Assembly: GCA_002727315.1 (NCBI GenBank)
Contig: PBWR01000004.1
Span: 7,160 to 71,159 of the forward strand
Length of the DNA: 64,000 nt
DNA from: Alphaproteobacteria bacterium
GTDB taxonomy: Bacteria; Pseudomonadota; Alphaproteobacteria; UBA6615
Reading direction: 5' to 3'
In this document: positions 27,060 through 36,739 of the stretch, in pieces
Layout: every line of letters starts with the position of its first letter
How positions within the stretch are numbered: the first letter of the stretch is position 1
Notes under the pieces: generated by a model
What the model was told of the DNA's origin: nothing
The model's database searches: none
What the model saw: only the letters and a program-made list of their open reading frames with translations
Program-made: the position numbers and the translations under genes

Positions 27060-28186
27060 CGGCTGTCCTCCAGGGGGCTCGCATCGACCGGCAGCATCAC
27101 CCGGAATTCCGTGCCTGTGCCGTCGCTGTCGAGATCGACCACTCCGCCATGATCGCCCACCAGCTTGGCAACCAGGGCCAGGCCCAGACCGGTGCCGTTC
27201 TTCTTCGTCGTCACGAACGGATCGAACAGGAACGGCCGCAGATCTGCCGGCACACCGCTTCCATTGTCGCGGATGGTGATTTCGATCGGCAGGTCGACCC
27301 GCTCGCCCGTGCCGGGTAGCGCCAGGCGCAGGCCATGGCGGTACCGAGTCTCAAGGCGAATTTCGCCGCCCTGCTCCTCGACCGCTTCGGCCGCATTCTT
27401 GACCAGGTTGAGAACCACCTGGATCAGCTGATCGCGATTGCCGAACACTAGCGGCAGGGAGGGATCGTACAGGGCCAGAAAGCGGACATGCCGGGCAAAC
27501 CCACTCTCGGCCAGCCGCTGCACCCGATCGAGCACTTCGTGGATATTCAGGGCCGAACGTTCGGGCAGACGCTCGTCGGAGAACGCCTCCATCCGGTTCA
27601 CCAGCGAGACGATCCGGTCGGCCTCGTCGCAGATCAGCTGGGTCAGCTGGGTGGCGTCCTCGTCGGCGCCGTCTTCCAGCAACTGTGCGGCCCCGCGGAT
27701 CCCCGAAAGCGGGTTCTTCACTTCGTGTGCCAGCATGGACGCCATGGCCGTGACCGAACGCGCCGCACCGCGATGTTCGAGCTGGCGGTCGATCTGGCGG
27801 GCAAGGGTTTGCTCGTGCAGGCTGACCACCACAACGCCCGACCCCTCCGAGACCGGTTCCGCGCGAACCGACATCACCCGTTCATCCAGCCGGGGCCCGT
27901 CGATCCGAACGTCCCGCTCCGCATAGCTCGCACCGAATTTCTTGGATTGTTTTATTATGAAAAACAGTGGGTTATCGTCGGTTATGAATCCTTCAAGAGA
28001 GGCCCCAACTAGGCTGGGCGCTCCCATGCCGAACAGCTGCTCGGCAGCCGTGTTGGCATAGCGGATGACATTGTCGTTCCCGATCGCAAACACCGCGTCG
28101 CCAAGGGAGTTCAGGACCGCCAGCGGGTCGATGCCCGAAAACAGGCCTTCCGCTCCGTCGAATGCATAATCATCAGCCACGGACAT
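27056..28186 (-). CDS. ntrB: Nitrogen regulation sensor histidine kinase NtrB (NR(II))
   Basis: A 376-residue soluble kinase. The ATG at 28186 overlaps the dusB stop (TGATG) and gives the usual N-terminus; the longer open frame upstream only shadows dusB. A PAS domain ([20 protein letters not shown]) is followed by the H box [20 protein letters not shown] and ATPase boxes [19 protein letters not shown] and [12 protein letters not shown]. With PII it controls phosphorylation and dephosphorylation of NtrC. It is in the classic dusB-ntrB-ntrC operon. Confidence 0.95.
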   Translation of the reverse strand: MSVADDYAFDGAEGLFSGIDPLAVLNSLGDAVFAIGNDNVIRYANTAAEQLFGMGAPSLVGASLEGFITDDNPLFFIIKQSKKFGASYAERDVRIDGPRLDERVMSVRAEPVSEGSGVVVVSLHEQTLARQIDRQLEHRGAARSVTAMASMLAHEVKNPLSGIRGAAQLLEDGADEDATQLTQLICDEADRIVSLVNRMEAFSDERLPERSALNIHEVLDRVQRLAESGFARHVRFLALYDPSLPLVFGNRDQLIQVVLNLVKNAAEAVEEQGGEIRLETRYRHGLRLALPGTGERVDLPIEITIRDNGSGVPADLRPFLFDPFVTTKKNGTGLGLALVAKLVGDHGGVVDLDSDGTGTEFRVMLPVDASPLEDSR

Positions 28187-29193
28187 CACGCCGTCTCCAG
28201 CGAAAGGTCCCGGAACCGGCTGATTTCCGCTGTGACGACGGCCGGATCGAGGGTGTTGTTGATGACGTTGCGGAACTCCGCCGCCCCGGGCAGTCCGGTC
28301 AGATACCAGCCGACATGCTTGCGCGCGTTCCGGATCCCCGTGCTGACCCCGTAAAGGGAAAACATTTCGTCGAGATGCTCGCGCAAAATCGCCCAACGTT
28401 GGGCCACATCGGGCTCGGGGCGCTGCTGCCCGGTCTGGAAATGATGGGCCACATCCCCTGGAAACCAGGGCTTTCCCTGGGCAGCGCGGCCAATCATCAC
28501 CGCATCCGCTCCGGAGCTGCGCAGACACCCATAGGCGTCGTCGATCGAGCGGATATCACCGTTTGCAACCAGCCGCACCGAGACCGCATCTTTAACGGCA
28601 GCAATAAATTCCCAGTCGGCCACACCGGTATAGAACTGGCAGCGGGTGCGTCCGTGCACCGTGATCATTTGAGCACCCAGAGATTCCGCGATTTTCGCAA
28701 GTTCCGGCGCGTTCCGGCTGGCAGCGTCCCAGCCGGTGCGCATTTTCACGGTCACCGGCACATCGACGGCGCCGATCACGGCCTTCATGATCTCGGTCGC
28801 CAGGGGCACATCGCGCATCAGCGCCGATCCGCTGGCCTTTCGCACGATCTTCTTGGCCGGGCACCCGAAATTGATGTCGATAATGTCGGCGCCGCGATCC
28901 GCCGACAGGCGGGCCGCATCCGCCATGATATCCGGCTCCGTGCCGGCAAGCTGGATACAGACCGGCCCCGCGTCGCGATCAAACCGCATGCGCTGCTTGG
29001 ACTGTTTTGTGTCCAGCAGCATCTGGCGGCTCGCGACCATCTCGGACACGACCAGCCCCGCGCCAAAGCGTTGCGCCAGGCGGCGAAACGGCAAATCGCT
29101 GACACCGGACATCGGTGCCAGGATGACCCGGTTCGGAATCCGGATCGGCCCGATATGCAGGGATTCGTGGACCGGCAGGTCGATACTGCTCAT
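28186..29193 (-). CDS. dusB: tRNA-dihydrouridine synthase DusB (NifR3-like)
   Basis: A 335-residue FMN TIM-barrel enzyme reducing specific uridines in tRNA D-loops. FMN-binding and catalytic motifs are VILAPMSGVSDLPFRRL, DIIDINFGCPAKKIVRKASGSALM (catalytic Cys in GCP, split here), TVHGRTRCQFYTG and VANGDIRSIDDA. In alphaproteobacteria the gene was named nifR3 because it lies before ntrBC. It is first in that operon and its own promoter region holds a palindrome. Confidence 0.95.
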   Translation of the reverse strand: MSSIDLPVHESLHIGPIRIPNRVILAPMSGVSDLPFRRLAQRFGAGLVVSEMVASRQMLLDTKQSKQRMRFDRDAGPVCIQLAGTEPDIMADAARLSADRGADIIDINFGCPAKKIVRKASGSALMRDVPLATEIMKAVIGAVDVPVTVKMRTGWDAASRNAPELAKIAESLGAQMITVHGRTRCQFYTGVADWEFIAAVKDAVSVRLVANGDIRSIDDAYGCLRSSGADAVMIGRAAQGKPWFPGDVAHHFQTGQQRPEPDVAQRWAILREHLDEMFSLYGVSTGIRNARKHVGWYLTGLPGAAEFRNVINNTLDPAVVTAEISRFRDLSLETA

Positions 29194-29230
29194 TTTATGT
29201 GCAAACCATTGAAGTGATTATTGAATGTGC

Positions 29231-29258
29231 ATCATAACCTAAATTGTGCGCTGCACAA
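29231..29258 (-). promoter_or_regulatory. Predicted dusB-ntrBC promoter with overlapping palindrome
   Basis: On the minus strand a -35-like TTGTGC and a -10-like TATGAT are separated by 16 bases, 38 bases or more before the dusB start. The -35 overlaps a perfect inverted repeat TTGTGC-GCT-GCACAA (29244-29258). The dusB-ntrBC operon is negatively autoregulated by NtrC in several alphaproteobacteria, so this dyad is a reasonable NtrC or other operator candidate. It does not match the NtrC consensus exactly. Confidence 0.5.
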
Positions 29259-29274
29259 GAGGTTACTGACCCGC

Positions 29275-30087
29275 CTAGGCGATGATGACGTCCGTCACGA
29301 ACTTCACGCCGGGAAATGCCAGGGTGATCAGCAGATAGGCGAAGAGCACGACCCGCGCGGCGCGGCGCCCGCGCAACCCGCTGCCCCAGATCAGCAGCAG
29401 CAACATGGCGATAATCACGAACGTCGCGACCGAAAGGACGGTCTTGTGGTCGAGCACGACCACAGCCCCGGTCGTGTAGAACTGGGTCGCCATGCCGCTG
29501 AGCAGACCGAGCCCGAGGACGATCTCGGCGCCGATGAGCAGGCGCAGCTGCAGTTTTTCCGCATCGGTGACGGCCGGCAGGATATCGGTCCAGCCCGAAC
29601 CGCTGCGTGCCCGCAGGGCCCGCTCCTTCAGCCACACCGACAATGCCGCGACGGCGGCAATGCTGATCAGGCCGTAGGTCGCCAGCGAGACCCCGATATG
29701 CACCTGCAGCCACGCCGTCAGGCCGGTCGCCGTCAGTGGCCGGTCGGGCACCGACGACCAGGCCAGGGCGATCAATCCAAGCAAGACCACATAGGGCAGC
29801 AGGAGACCGCTGAGCTGACGCGACGAACGCGACATCAGGCACACCAGCAGGAATATCACCATGGTGGCAGCCACAATGGTCCAGAGCGTGGCGCTGAATC
29901 CGGTCCGCCAGATTCCACCTGTCACCGAGCCGTCCAGTACCAGTGGCCCGAGCGTGGCGGCCGCCAACAGGACCCAGAACAGGAAGCCGCCGTCGGTATC
30001 GTCCCGGGACCCGCGCATGAACGGGAACAGCGCCGCCGGGACCAGTGTCAGCAACGCGGCAATTCCCAATGTGATCGAACCGTTCAT
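29275..30087 (-). CDS. CcsA/HemX-like cytochrome c assembly membrane protein
   Basis: About 270 residues from the ATG at 30087 with eight hydrophobic segments. The pattern is that of the cytochrome C assembly (YpjD/HemX/CcsA-like) family: a Trp- and His-containing loop LQVHIGVSLATYGLISIAAVAALSVWL (two conserved halves) and a final LDHKTVLSV with a conserved His before the last helices. Related proteins handle haem for cytochrome c maturation, but short YpjD-like members are poorly characterised. It lies upstream of dusB and diverges from ispDF. Confidence 0.8.
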   Translation of the reverse strand: MNGSITLGIAALLTLVPAALFPFMRGSRDDTDGGFLFWVLLAAATLGPLVLDGSVTGGIWRTGFSATLWTIVAATMVIFLLVCLMSRSSRQLSGLLLPYVVLLGLIALAWSSVPDRPLTATGLTAWLQVHIGVSLATYGLISIAAVAALSVWLKERALRARSGSGWTDILPAVTDAEKLQLRLLIGAEIVLGLGLLSGMATQFYTTGAVVVLDHKTVLSVATFVIIAMLLLLIWGSGLRGRRAARVVLFAYLLITLAFPGVKFVTDVIIA

Positions 30088-30205
30088 GGCGCCATCATAC
30101 GTGTGTGCGGCGAACCGGTCACTCGTACACGGGTGCACCCGGCACCTTGGCAACGTGCGGGCGGGCGACTAACGTGCCGAAACCTTCGAAAGACGAGGTC
30201 CCGCG

Positions 30206-31366
30206 TTGCCCGAAACCGTTGCACTTGTCGTCGCCGCCGGCCGCGGATCCCGCATGTCGGGCGACACTCCCAAACAGTATCGCAACCTGCGCGGGCGCGC
30301 CGTGCTGCGCCATGCGCTGGAGGCATTTGCGGCCCACCGGTCGATCGATCGCATCTTCCCGGTCATCCACGGTGACGACGAAGCCGCGTTCGCACAGGCC
30401 AGTCAGGGCTTGGCACTGGAGGGCCATGTGATCGGCGGCACCACGCGTCAGGAATCGGTCCTGCGGGGGCTTGAGGTACTGGCCGCGGGCCGCGCACCCG
30501 AGCGGGTGCTGATCCACGATGGCGCGCGTCCATTCGTTTCCGCCGGCCTGATCGACCGGGTACTGGGAGCGCTCGATGGTTTTCCGGGTGCGGTCCCGGC
30601 CCTCGACGTGACCGACACGGTCAAGCGGGTCGACCGGAACCGGGTCTCCGAAACCGTGGATCGCTGTTCACTGGTCCGCGTGCAGACGCCTCAGGGATTT
30701 CGTTTTGACGATCTGTTGTCGGCCCATCGCGCAGCGGCCGGACAGGCATTGACCGACGATGCCGCCATCTCCGAGGCGGCCGGCCTGGCGGTGGTCACCG
30801 TGCCGGGCGAGGAGAGCAACATCAAGGTCACCCATGACGACGACCTGGCGCGCGCGGCGGCCTGGCTCGACGCCCGGTGCGAGACCCGCGTCGGCAGCGG
30901 CTTCGACGTTCATGCCTTCGGCCCGGGGGACCATGTCCGGCTTTGCGGCATCGATATTCCGCACGACCAGTCGCTGGCCGGACTCTCGGACGCGGATGTG
31001 GGCCTGCACGCGATCACTGATGCCATCCTGGGCGGACTCGGCGACGGGGATATCGGGTCCCATTTCCCGCCATCCGAGGAACGCTGGCGCGGCGCCGATT
31101 CTGCGCAATTCCTTCAGCATGCAATGTCCCGCCTCGCGGCACGGCGGGGATATCTGGTGCACACCGATGTGACCATCATTTGCCAGGCACCGCGGGTCGG
31201 CCCGCATCGCGATGCCATGCGGGCAAGGGTGGCTGAGATTCTCGCCGTCGATGTCTCGCGGGTTTCGGTCAAGGCGACCACCACCGAACAACTCGGTTTT
31301 ACGGGCCGCGGCGAGGGCATCGCGGCACAGGCCACGGCAACCATTGCGCTGGACATCGGCGAATGA
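30206..31366 (+). CDS. ispDF: Bifunctional IspDF (MEP pathway)
   Basis: A 386-residue fusion. The N-terminal half is IspD (MEP cytidylyltransferase) with [31 protein letters not shown] and the [18 protein letters not shown] end. The C-terminal half from about residue 230 is IspF (MECDP synthase) with [15 protein letters not shown] (metal Asp/His), [24 protein letters not shown] and [21 protein letters not shown]. The fusion of steps 3 and 5 of isoprenoid precursor synthesis is common in alphaproteobacteria. The stop overlaps the pgpA start by four bases. Confidence 0.96.
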   Translation: MPETVALVVAAGRGSRMSGDTPKQYRNLRGRAVLRHALEAFAAHRSIDRIFPVIHGDDEAAFAQASQGLALEGHVIGGTTRQESVLRGLEVLAAGRAPERVLIHDGARPFVSAGLIDRVLGALDGFPGAVPALDVTDTVKRVDRNRVSETVDRCSLVRVQTPQGFRFDDLLSAHRAAAGQALTDDAAISEAAGLAVVTVPGEESNIKVTHDDDLARAAAWLDARCETRVGSGFDVHAFGPGDHVRLCGIDIPHDQSLAGLSDADVGLHAITDAILGGLGDGDIGSHFPPSEERWRGADSAQFLQHAMSRLAARRGYLVHTDVTIICQAPRVGPHRDAMRARVAEILAVDVSRVSVKATTTEQLGFTGRGEGIAAQATATIALDIGE

Positions 31367-31881
31367 GCGAAGCACCCGACAATCGAAATCAAGCACCGCC
31401 ACCCCGCCTGGCGCAGGCCCTTTCGACCTCGTTCGGTGCCGGCGACCTGCCGGGCGCGCCGGGCACCTGGGGGTCGCTGGCCGCCCTGCCCTTCGCGGTG
31501 ATCGCCGTACTGCTTGGCGGACAGATACTCCTGATGGCACTAATCCTGGTCGGCTTCGTGGTCGGCGTGTGGGCCAGTGGCCGACTCGCGGCCCATCACA
31601 GACTCGAGGACCCGCAGCGTGTCGTGATCGACGAGGTGATCGGCCAATGGCTCGCGATCCTGCCGGTGGCGCTCGACTGGCGTTACTACATCGTCGCCTT
31701 CGTCCTGTTCCGCTTCGCCGATATCACCAAGCCCTGGCCACTGAAAAATCTTGAACGCCTGCCCGGCGGCGTCGGCATCATGGCCGACGATATCGGCGCC
31801 GGCGTCTATGCCGGCATTCTAACCTGGCTGATCGCGGTCTGGCTCGGCTCGACCGGAACCCTTCCCACCCTGTTCGGATAG
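31363..31881 (+). CDS. pgpA: Phosphatidylglycerophosphatase A
   Basis: A 172-residue membrane phosphatase with the PgpA motifs [34 protein letters not shown] (catalytic acidic residues) and [32 protein letters not shown] (three conserved blocks, shown joined only in part). Four hydrophobic helices are visible. It dephosphorylates phosphatidylglycerophosphate to phosphatidylglycerol. It overlaps ispDF by four bases and is followed nine bases later by the CinA-type gene. Confidence 0.92.
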   Translation: MSEAPDNRNQAPPPRLAQALSTSFGAGDLPGAPGTWGSLAALPFAVIAVLLGGQILLMALILVGFVVGVWASGRLAAHHRLEDPQRVVIDEVIGQWLAILPVALDWRYYIVAFVLFRFADITKPWPLKNLERLPGGVGIMADDIGAGVYAGILTWLIAVWLGSTGTLPTLFG

Positions 31882-31889
31882 ACTGCAAG

Positions 31890-32387
31890 ATGTTCGATGC
31901 CCAACTGCTCCACGATGCAGCAGAACTCCTGAAACTTTGCCGCCGCGCCAGACTGAAGGTGGCGACGGCGGAATCGTGCACCGGCGGATTGATCGCCGGC
32001 TGCATGACCGAGATCGGCGGCTCGTCCGATGTGATCGAGCGCGGCTTCGTGACCTACTCCAACGAGGCCAAGATCGAGATGCTCGGCGTGCCGAAGATGC
32101 TGATCACCCTGCACGGCGCGGTCAGCGAACAGGTCGCGCGTGCGATGGCTGAAGGCGCCCTGTCGCGTTCCCTTGCGGACCTGACCATTGCGGTGACGGG
32201 TGTTGCGGGACCCGGCGGCGGGACAAAGGAAAAGCCGGTGGGGCTCGTACACTTTGCCTGTGCCGGTCGGGGGCGCCCGACGATCGCGCACCACGAGGCC
32301 TTCCCCGGTGACCGCGCGGCCGTGCGCGACGCGACCGTCCAGACCGCGTTCTCGATCATACGCCACACGGTCCAGGGCAACGCCTGA
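31890..32387 (+). CDS. pncC: CinA C-terminal family nicotinamide-nucleotide amidohydrolase
   Basis: A 165-residue stand-alone CinA C-terminal domain. Signature segments are VATAESCTGGLIAGCMTEIGG (catalytic Ser/Lys region), GFVTYSNEAKIEMLGV and AVTGVAGPGGGTKEKPVGLVH. PncC converts NMN to NaMN and ammonia in pyridine nucleotide recycling. The N-terminal MoaB-like domain of long CinA proteins is absent. It is probably cotranscribed with ispDF and pgpA. Confidence 0.9.
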   Translation: MFDAQLLHDAAELLKLCRRARLKVATAESCTGGLIAGCMTEIGGSSDVIERGFVTYSNEAKIEMLGVPKMLITLHGAVSEQVARAMAEGALSRSLADLTIAVTGVAGPGGGTKEKPVGLVHFACAGRGRPTIAHHEAFPGDRAAVRDATVQTAFSIIRHTVQGNA

Positions 32388-32401
32388 GCGAGGGAGCAAT
32401 C

Positions 32402-32848
32402 ATGGCTGACAATGAGATCAACAAGGCGGCCTTCGACAGCCGCGACTTCTCCGCGATCTTCGATCATGTCTCGATCGGCGTGAGCGACATCAAACGCGCC
32501 ATGACCTTCTACAGGCCCGCGCTGGAAACCCTGGGCCTGGAACTGGTGATGGACAAGGGCTTCGCCGTCGCGTTCGGCAACGGCAGCGGTCGGCAATGGC
32601 TGTGGGTCAGCGAACCCATCGACAAAGATGCCGAGGTGGCGCCCAACAACGGGGCTCACTTCGCCCTGATCGCGGATTCCCGAGCCACTGTGCGCGCCTT
32701 CTACGATGCGGCGATGGCGAATGGTGGCCGCGAGGACGGCGGCCCCGGGCTGCGCCCGGAATATATCCCGACCTATTACGGGGCGTTTGTCCTGGACCCG
32801 GACGGCAATAAGATCGAGGCCGTCTGTCGCAAGGACGAGGATGCCTAG
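32402..32848 (+). CDS. VOC family (glyoxalase/bleomycin-resistance fold) protein
   Basis: A 148-residue protein with one vicinal-oxygen-chelate domain pair: DHVSIGVSDIKRAMTFYRPAL at the start, HFALIADSRATVRAFYDAAM in the middle and YYGAFVLDPDGNKIEAVC at the end. The His, His and Glu ligand positions are present. Function in this family ranges from glyoxalases to dioxygenases and binding proteins, and cannot be settled. It has a G-rich ribosome site (GAGGGAG) and follows the cinA-type gene by 14 bases. Confidence 0.85.
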   Translation: MADNEINKAAFDSRDFSAIFDHVSIGVSDIKRAMTFYRPALETLGLELVMDKGFAVAFGNGSGRQWLWVSEPIDKDAEVAPNNGAHFALIADSRATVRAFYDAAMANGGREDGGPGLRPEYIPTYYGAFVLDPDGNKIEAVCRKDEDA

Positions 32849-32974
32849 TCCGGTATCGGCGCCGATGCGCTTTCCTGTCCACGGGAACGCCGTTACCGGA
32901 AAGCATGTCAGGCTGGAATATGGGCGTCTTGGAAAACACGATACTCTCCGAGGCGAAACCAGCAGGCCAAGAAC

Positions 32975-33817
32975 GTGCCTTATGTAAACCAGTCTCCCTT
33001 ATTCCTGGGCCTCGTTATCCTCGTTGCCCTGGCCGAGTACATCTGGCGCCGGCGGCGCAAGCAGACTTACGACGTCAATGCCGTCCTCGCGACGATTGGC
33101 GTTGCCGCAGGCCAGATCGCATCGCGATTGGCATTTGCATCGGTCATTGCTTACGCCCTGCTCATTGCGTACGGCCTGTCACCGCTGCAATTGGCGCTCG
33201 ACGATTGGCGAACATGGGCATTCGGGTTTTTCGCCGTCGAGTTTGCCTATTACTGGCAACATCGGTGCAACCACACGGTTCGTTGGTTTTGGGCTTCCCA
33301 TGCCGTTCATCATTCGCCGAACCAAATGGTCCTTCCCGTCGCCCTCAGGCTGAGCTGGACCGCCGGCGTTTCAGGCGCCTGGGTGTTTTTCCTGCCGTTG
33401 GCGCTGATCGGCTTTCACCCGTTGGTGATCGGAACCCTGCTGATCATCAATCTGCGTTACCAGTTCTTTCTTCACACGGAACTCGTCGGTCGGTTGGGGC
33501 CGCTCGAATGGATTTTGAACACGCCTTCCCATCACCGTGTTCACCATGGGGCCAATCCCTGTTATCTCGACAAGAATTACGGCGGTGTACTGATCATCTT
33601 TGATCGAATGTTCGGGACGTTCGCGGCCGAACGCCGGGACATCGAGATTGTGTATGGACTGACCAGTCCGTTGCGATCGCACAATCCGTTTGTGATCGCG
33701 TTTCACGAATGGATCAATCTCGTTTGCGACCTCAGGGCGTCGTCAAACCTGCCCGACATTTTCGGAGCGCTCTTCGGGAGGCCAAGACGGTCGGTATTTG
33801 AGAAAACAGAGCCTTAG
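32975..33817 (+). CDS. Sterol desaturase/fatty acid hydroxylase family membrane protein
   Basis: A 280-residue integral membrane di-iron enzyme. The eight-histidine pattern is visible as HRCNH, HAVHHSPN, a later His in NTPSHHRVHHG and a final pair near HNPF/FHEW. Four to five hydrophobic segments flank it. Start is a GTG with a weak ribosome site. Members hydroxylate or desaturate lipids such as sterols, hopanoids, carotenoids or sphingolipids; the substrate here is unknown. The 126-base gap upstream shows no clear promoter. It is convergent with the START-domain gene. Confidence 0.87.
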   Translation: MPYVNQSPLFLGLVILVALAEYIWRRRRKQTYDVNAVLATIGVAAGQIASRLAFASVIAYALLIAYGLSPLQLALDDWRTWAFGFFAVEFAYYWQHRCNHTVRWFWASHAVHHSPNQMVLPVALRLSWTAGVSGAWVFFLPLALIGFHPLVIGTLLIINLRYQFFLHTELVGRLGPLEWILNTPSHHRVHHGANPCYLDKNYGGVLIIFDRMFGTFAAERRDIEIVYGLTSPLRSHNPFVIAFHEWINLVCDLRASSNLPDIFGALFGRPRRSVFEKTEP

Positions 33818-33842
33818 AATTCCGCGCGGAAACGCTTCATCT

Positions 33843-34331
33843 CTAGTCCACCCCGGCCGATGAGGCTTCCCCCGGACCGTACAATTCCGCCGCCCGCTTC
33901 TCGAAAGCGCCGACCATGCGCGTCACTGCTTCATGGAACAGCGCCCCGATCATCTTTTCGAGAATCTTGCTGTGGAACTCGAACTCCACATAGAAGTCGA
34001 GCTCGCACGCGCCATCCTCGCGCGGCACGAACACCCAGTGGTTGCGCAAGAATTTCAGGGGGCCGTCGACATATTCGACATCGATCCGCGCCTCGGCCTC
34101 GTCCGAGTCCGGTGTCAATGTTACCTTCGAGGTGAACCGCTCGCGTATGAGTTTGAAGCCGACGATCAAGTCCGACCATAGAAGCTCCGACTCCCCGTCT
34201 CTTTCGCGCTTGCGGTTTCGCGCCGCAATGCACCAGGGCAGAAACTCGGGGTAGCTCTCCACATCTCCCACCAGCGCGAAGAGCTGGTCGGGACTGTACG
34301 GCAGAACTCGATTTTCCTTGTGAGCGGGCAC
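33843..34331 (-). CDS. RatA/COQ10-type START-domain protein
   Basis: A 162-residue SRPBCC-fold protein with YSPDQLFALVGDVESYPEFLPWC at the N-terminus (two conserved halves) and YVDGPLKFLRNHWVF with ALFHEAVTRMVGAFEKRA at the C-terminus. Homologues are mitochondrial COQ10, a ubiquinone-binding chaperone, and RatA, proposed as a 50S-binding toxin in E. coli. The position after lipA in alphaproteobacteria and the link to respiration favour a ubiquinone role. The neighbour gene for RatB (antitoxin-like) is not present. Confidence 0.9.
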   Translation of the reverse strand: MPAHKENRVLPYSPDQLFALVGDVESYPEFLPWCIAARNRKRERDGESELLWSDLIVGFKLIRERFTSKVTLTPDSDEAEARIDVEYVDGPLKFLRNHWVFVPREDGACELDFYVEFEFHSKILEKMIGALFHEAVTRMVGAFEKRAAELYGPGEASSAGVD

Positions 34332-34351
34332 GCTGATCGACGGTCTGCGAG

Positions 34352-35317
34352 CTAACCCGCGGCAAGCTTGCCTTCGCGTGCCTTGCGCAGCTTCGCGAAA
34401 TCGTCGCCCGCGTGATAGCTCGAGCGGGTGAGCGGAGCCGCGGAGACCAGCAGGAAACCCTTGCCGCGGGCCATCTTCGCATAGCCCTCGAATTCGTCGG
34501 GTGTGACGAAATTCTCGATACGCGCGTGCTTGGGGGTCGGCTGCAGGTACTGGCCAATGGTCAGGAAGTCGACATTCGCGGCGCGCAGGTCGTCCATCAC
34601 CTGGCCCACCTCCTCTCGTGTCTCGCCCAGTCCGACCATCAGGCCCGACTTGGTGAACACCTTTGGCACCCGTTCCTTGATCCGTCGCAACAAATCCAGG
34701 CTGACGAAGTAGCGTGATCCCGGGCGGATCGTCGGATACAACCGCGGCACCGTTTCCAGGTTGTGGTTGAACACATCCGGCGGGTCCTGGGCCAGCAGAT
34801 CTAGCGCGCCCGGCTTGTCCTTGAAGTCCGGGGTCAGGATTTCGATCGTTGTACCTGGTGCAGAACTGCGAAGCGCGCGGACCACCCCACCGAAATGGGC
34901 CGCGCCGCCATCGGCCAGATCGTCGCGGTCGACCGAGGTCAGCACGACATGCTCAAGGCCCATGCCGCCGACCGCCACGGCAACGTTCGCTGGCTCCATC
35001 GGATCGAGCGGTTTTGGGATGCCGGTCGCGACATTGCAAAACGCACAGGCGCGCGTGCAGGTGTCGCCCATGATCATGATCGTTGCGTGCTTCTTGGCCC
35101 AGCACTCGCCGATATTCGGACAGGCGGCTTCCTCGCAGACGGTCGCAAGGTTAAGATCGCGCATCATCTTGCGGGTCTCGTGATAGGCCTTGCTGGTAGG
35201 CGCCTTCACCCGGATCCATTCCGGCTTGCGCTGGATCGGGTTGTCGGGCCGCTTCTGCTTCTCCGGGTGGCGGAGTGCAGGGTCGGTGCGCTTGTCGCGG
35301 ACGGGTATAGAGGTCAT
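34352..35317 (-). CDS. lipA: Lipoyl synthase
   Basis: A 321-residue radical SAM enzyme. The auxiliary cluster Cys are in [16 protein letters not shown] and the radical SAM CxxxCxxC is CTRACAFC in [16 protein letters not shown]. The conserved C-terminal serine ligand is in [11 protein letters not shown]. It inserts two sulfurs into octanoyl chains on lipoyl domains. Clustering next to lpd and pdhC, whose E2 (and E1-beta) need lipoate, fits. It starts three bases after the lpdA stop. Confidence 0.96.
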   Translation of the reverse strand: MTSIPVRDKRTDPALRHPEKQKRPDNPIQRKPEWIRVKAPTSKAYHETRKMMRDLNLATVCEEAACPNIGECWAKKHATIMIMGDTCTRACAFCNVATGIPKPLDPMEPANVAVAVGGMGLEHVVLTSVDRDDLADGGAAHFGGVVRALRSSAPGTTIEILTPDFKDKPGALDLLAQDPPDVFNHNLETVPRLYPTIRPGSRYFVSLDLLRRIKERVPKVFTKSGLMVGLGETREEVGQVMDDLRAANVDFLTIGQYLQPTPKHARIENFVTPDEFEGYAKMARGKGFLLVSAAPLTRSSYHAGDDFAKLRKAREGKLAAG

Positions 35318-35320
35318 AAG

Positions 35321-36736
35321 CTAAAAGTGGATAGTGCGCCCATAGGCGTCAAGCACGGACTCATGCATCATTTCACTCAGCGTGGGATGCGGGAAGACCA
35401 TGTGCATCAGTTCCTGCTCGGTGGTCTCCAGCGTCTTGGCGATCCCATAGCCCTGAATCAGCTCCGTTACCTCGGCGCCGATCATGTGGGCGCCGAGCAG
35501 CTCCCCGGTGTCAGCATCGAAGATCGTCTTGACCAGCCCTTCGGGCTCGCCGAGCGCGATCGCCTTGCCATTGCCCTGGAACGGAAATCGGCCGACCTTG
35601 ATCTTGCGCCCTGCCTCCTTGGCCGCGGCCTCGGTCATGCCGACGGACGCCACCTGCGGGCTGCAATAGGTGCAGCCCGGGATGCGGCTCTTGTCCATCG
35701 GGTGAATACCTTCGAGCCCGGCGATCTTTTCAACGGTGATGATGCCCTCGTGGGAGGCCTTGTGGGCCAACCAGGGCGGGCCCGCCACATCGCCGATGGC
35801 CCAGATTCCATCCTCGCCGGTCGCACCCCATTCGTCGGTAACGATATGGGCGCGGTCCACCTTCACCTTGGTGTCCTCCAGCCCGATATTCTCGACATTG
35901 CCGACAATGCCCACCGCCATGATCACGCGGTCGGCGTCGAGGTTCTGGAACTTGCCCTTGCCGGTCTCGACGGTCGCCGTGACCTGGTCGGCCTGCTTGT
36001 AGAGCGATTTCACCGTCGCGCCGGTGATCAGGTTCATGCCCTGGGCCTCGAAGGCCTTGGCCGCCAGCCCGGAAATCTCCTCGTCCTCGACGGGCAGGAT
36101 CCGGTCGAGCACCTCGACGACGGTCACCTCGGCCCCCAGCGTGCGATAGAAAGACGCAAACTCGATCCCGATCGCGCCCGAACCGACGACCAGTAGGGAT
36201 TTCGGGAACGTATCAGGGACCATGGCGTCCTTGTACGACCAGATCTGTTCGCCGTCCGCCTCCATGCCGGGAATGTCACGCGCCCGCGCACCCGTGGCCA
36301 GGATCACATTCTTGGCCGTGACGTCGGCTATCTTATTGCCGTCCTTCTCGACGACCAGCTTGCGGGCACCAGCCTTGCCACCGGCCAGCTTGGCCCAGCC
36401 GTCGATGACCTCGACCTTGTTCTTCTTCAGCAGGAAGCCGATACCCTGGTTCAACTGATTGGCCACGCCGCGCGAGCGCTCGACGACCTTCTTCAGGTCG
36501 AACGAGACCTTACCCACCTTCAGGCCGTAATCCCCGGCATTCTGCATGTAGTGGTAGATCTCGGAGGTGCGCAGCAACGCCTTGGTCGGGATGCAGCCCC
36601 AGTTGAGGCAGATCCCACCCAGATGGTTGGCCTCGATGACAGCGGTCTTCATCCCGAGCTGGGAGGCCCGGATTGCCGCGACATAACCGCCAGGGCCGCC
36701 GCCAACGACAACCAGATCAAATTGCTTTTCAGCCAT
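35321..36736 (-). CDS. lpdA: Dihydrolipoyl dehydrogenase (E3)
   Basis: A 471-residue FAD disulfide oxidoreductase. The FAD motif GGGPGGYVAAIRASQLG is at the N-terminus, the redox-active disulfide is in GGICLNWGCIPTKALL, the NAD-binding motif is VVGSGAIGIEFASFYRTLGA, and the His-Glu dyad is HPTLSE in the C-terminal dimer domain. It reoxidises lipoyl groups of the pyruvate dehydrogenase complex encoded upstream. It follows the small cupin gene by three bases in the pdh operon. Confidence 0.96.
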   Translation of the reverse strand: MAEKQFDLVVVGGGPGGYVAAIRASQLGMKTAVIEANHLGGICLNWGCIPTKALLRTSEIYHYMQNAGDYGLKVGKVSFDLKKVVERSRGVANQLNQGIGFLLKKNKVEVIDGWAKLAGGKAGARKLVVEKDGNKIADVTAKNVILATGARARDIPGMEADGEQIWSYKDAMVPDTFPKSLLVVGSGAIGIEFASFYRTLGAEVTVVEVLDRILPVEDEEISGLAAKAFEAQGMNLITGATVKSLYKQADQVTATVETGKGKFQNLDADRVIMAVGIVGNVENIGLEDTKVKVDRAHIVTDEWGATGEDGIWAIGDVAGPPWLAHKASHEGIITVEKIAGLEGIHPMDKSRIPGCTYCSPQVASVGMTEAAAKEAGRKIKVGRFPFQGNGKAIALGEPEGLVKTIFDADTGELLGAHMIGAEVTELIQGYGIAKTLETTEQELMHMVFPHPTLSEMMHESVLDAYGRTIHF

Positions 36737-36739
36737 TCT

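Noticed and set aside
27056-28528. 490-residue NtrB with a 114-residue N-terminal extension
   Set aside because: The extension is out-of-frame dusB sequence with no NtrB similarity; the ATG at 28186 overlapping the dusB stop is the normal start.
34895-36196. 433-codon open frame on the plus strand
   Set aside because: Antisense shadow of lipA and lpdA, whose catalytic motifs are clear on the minus strand.
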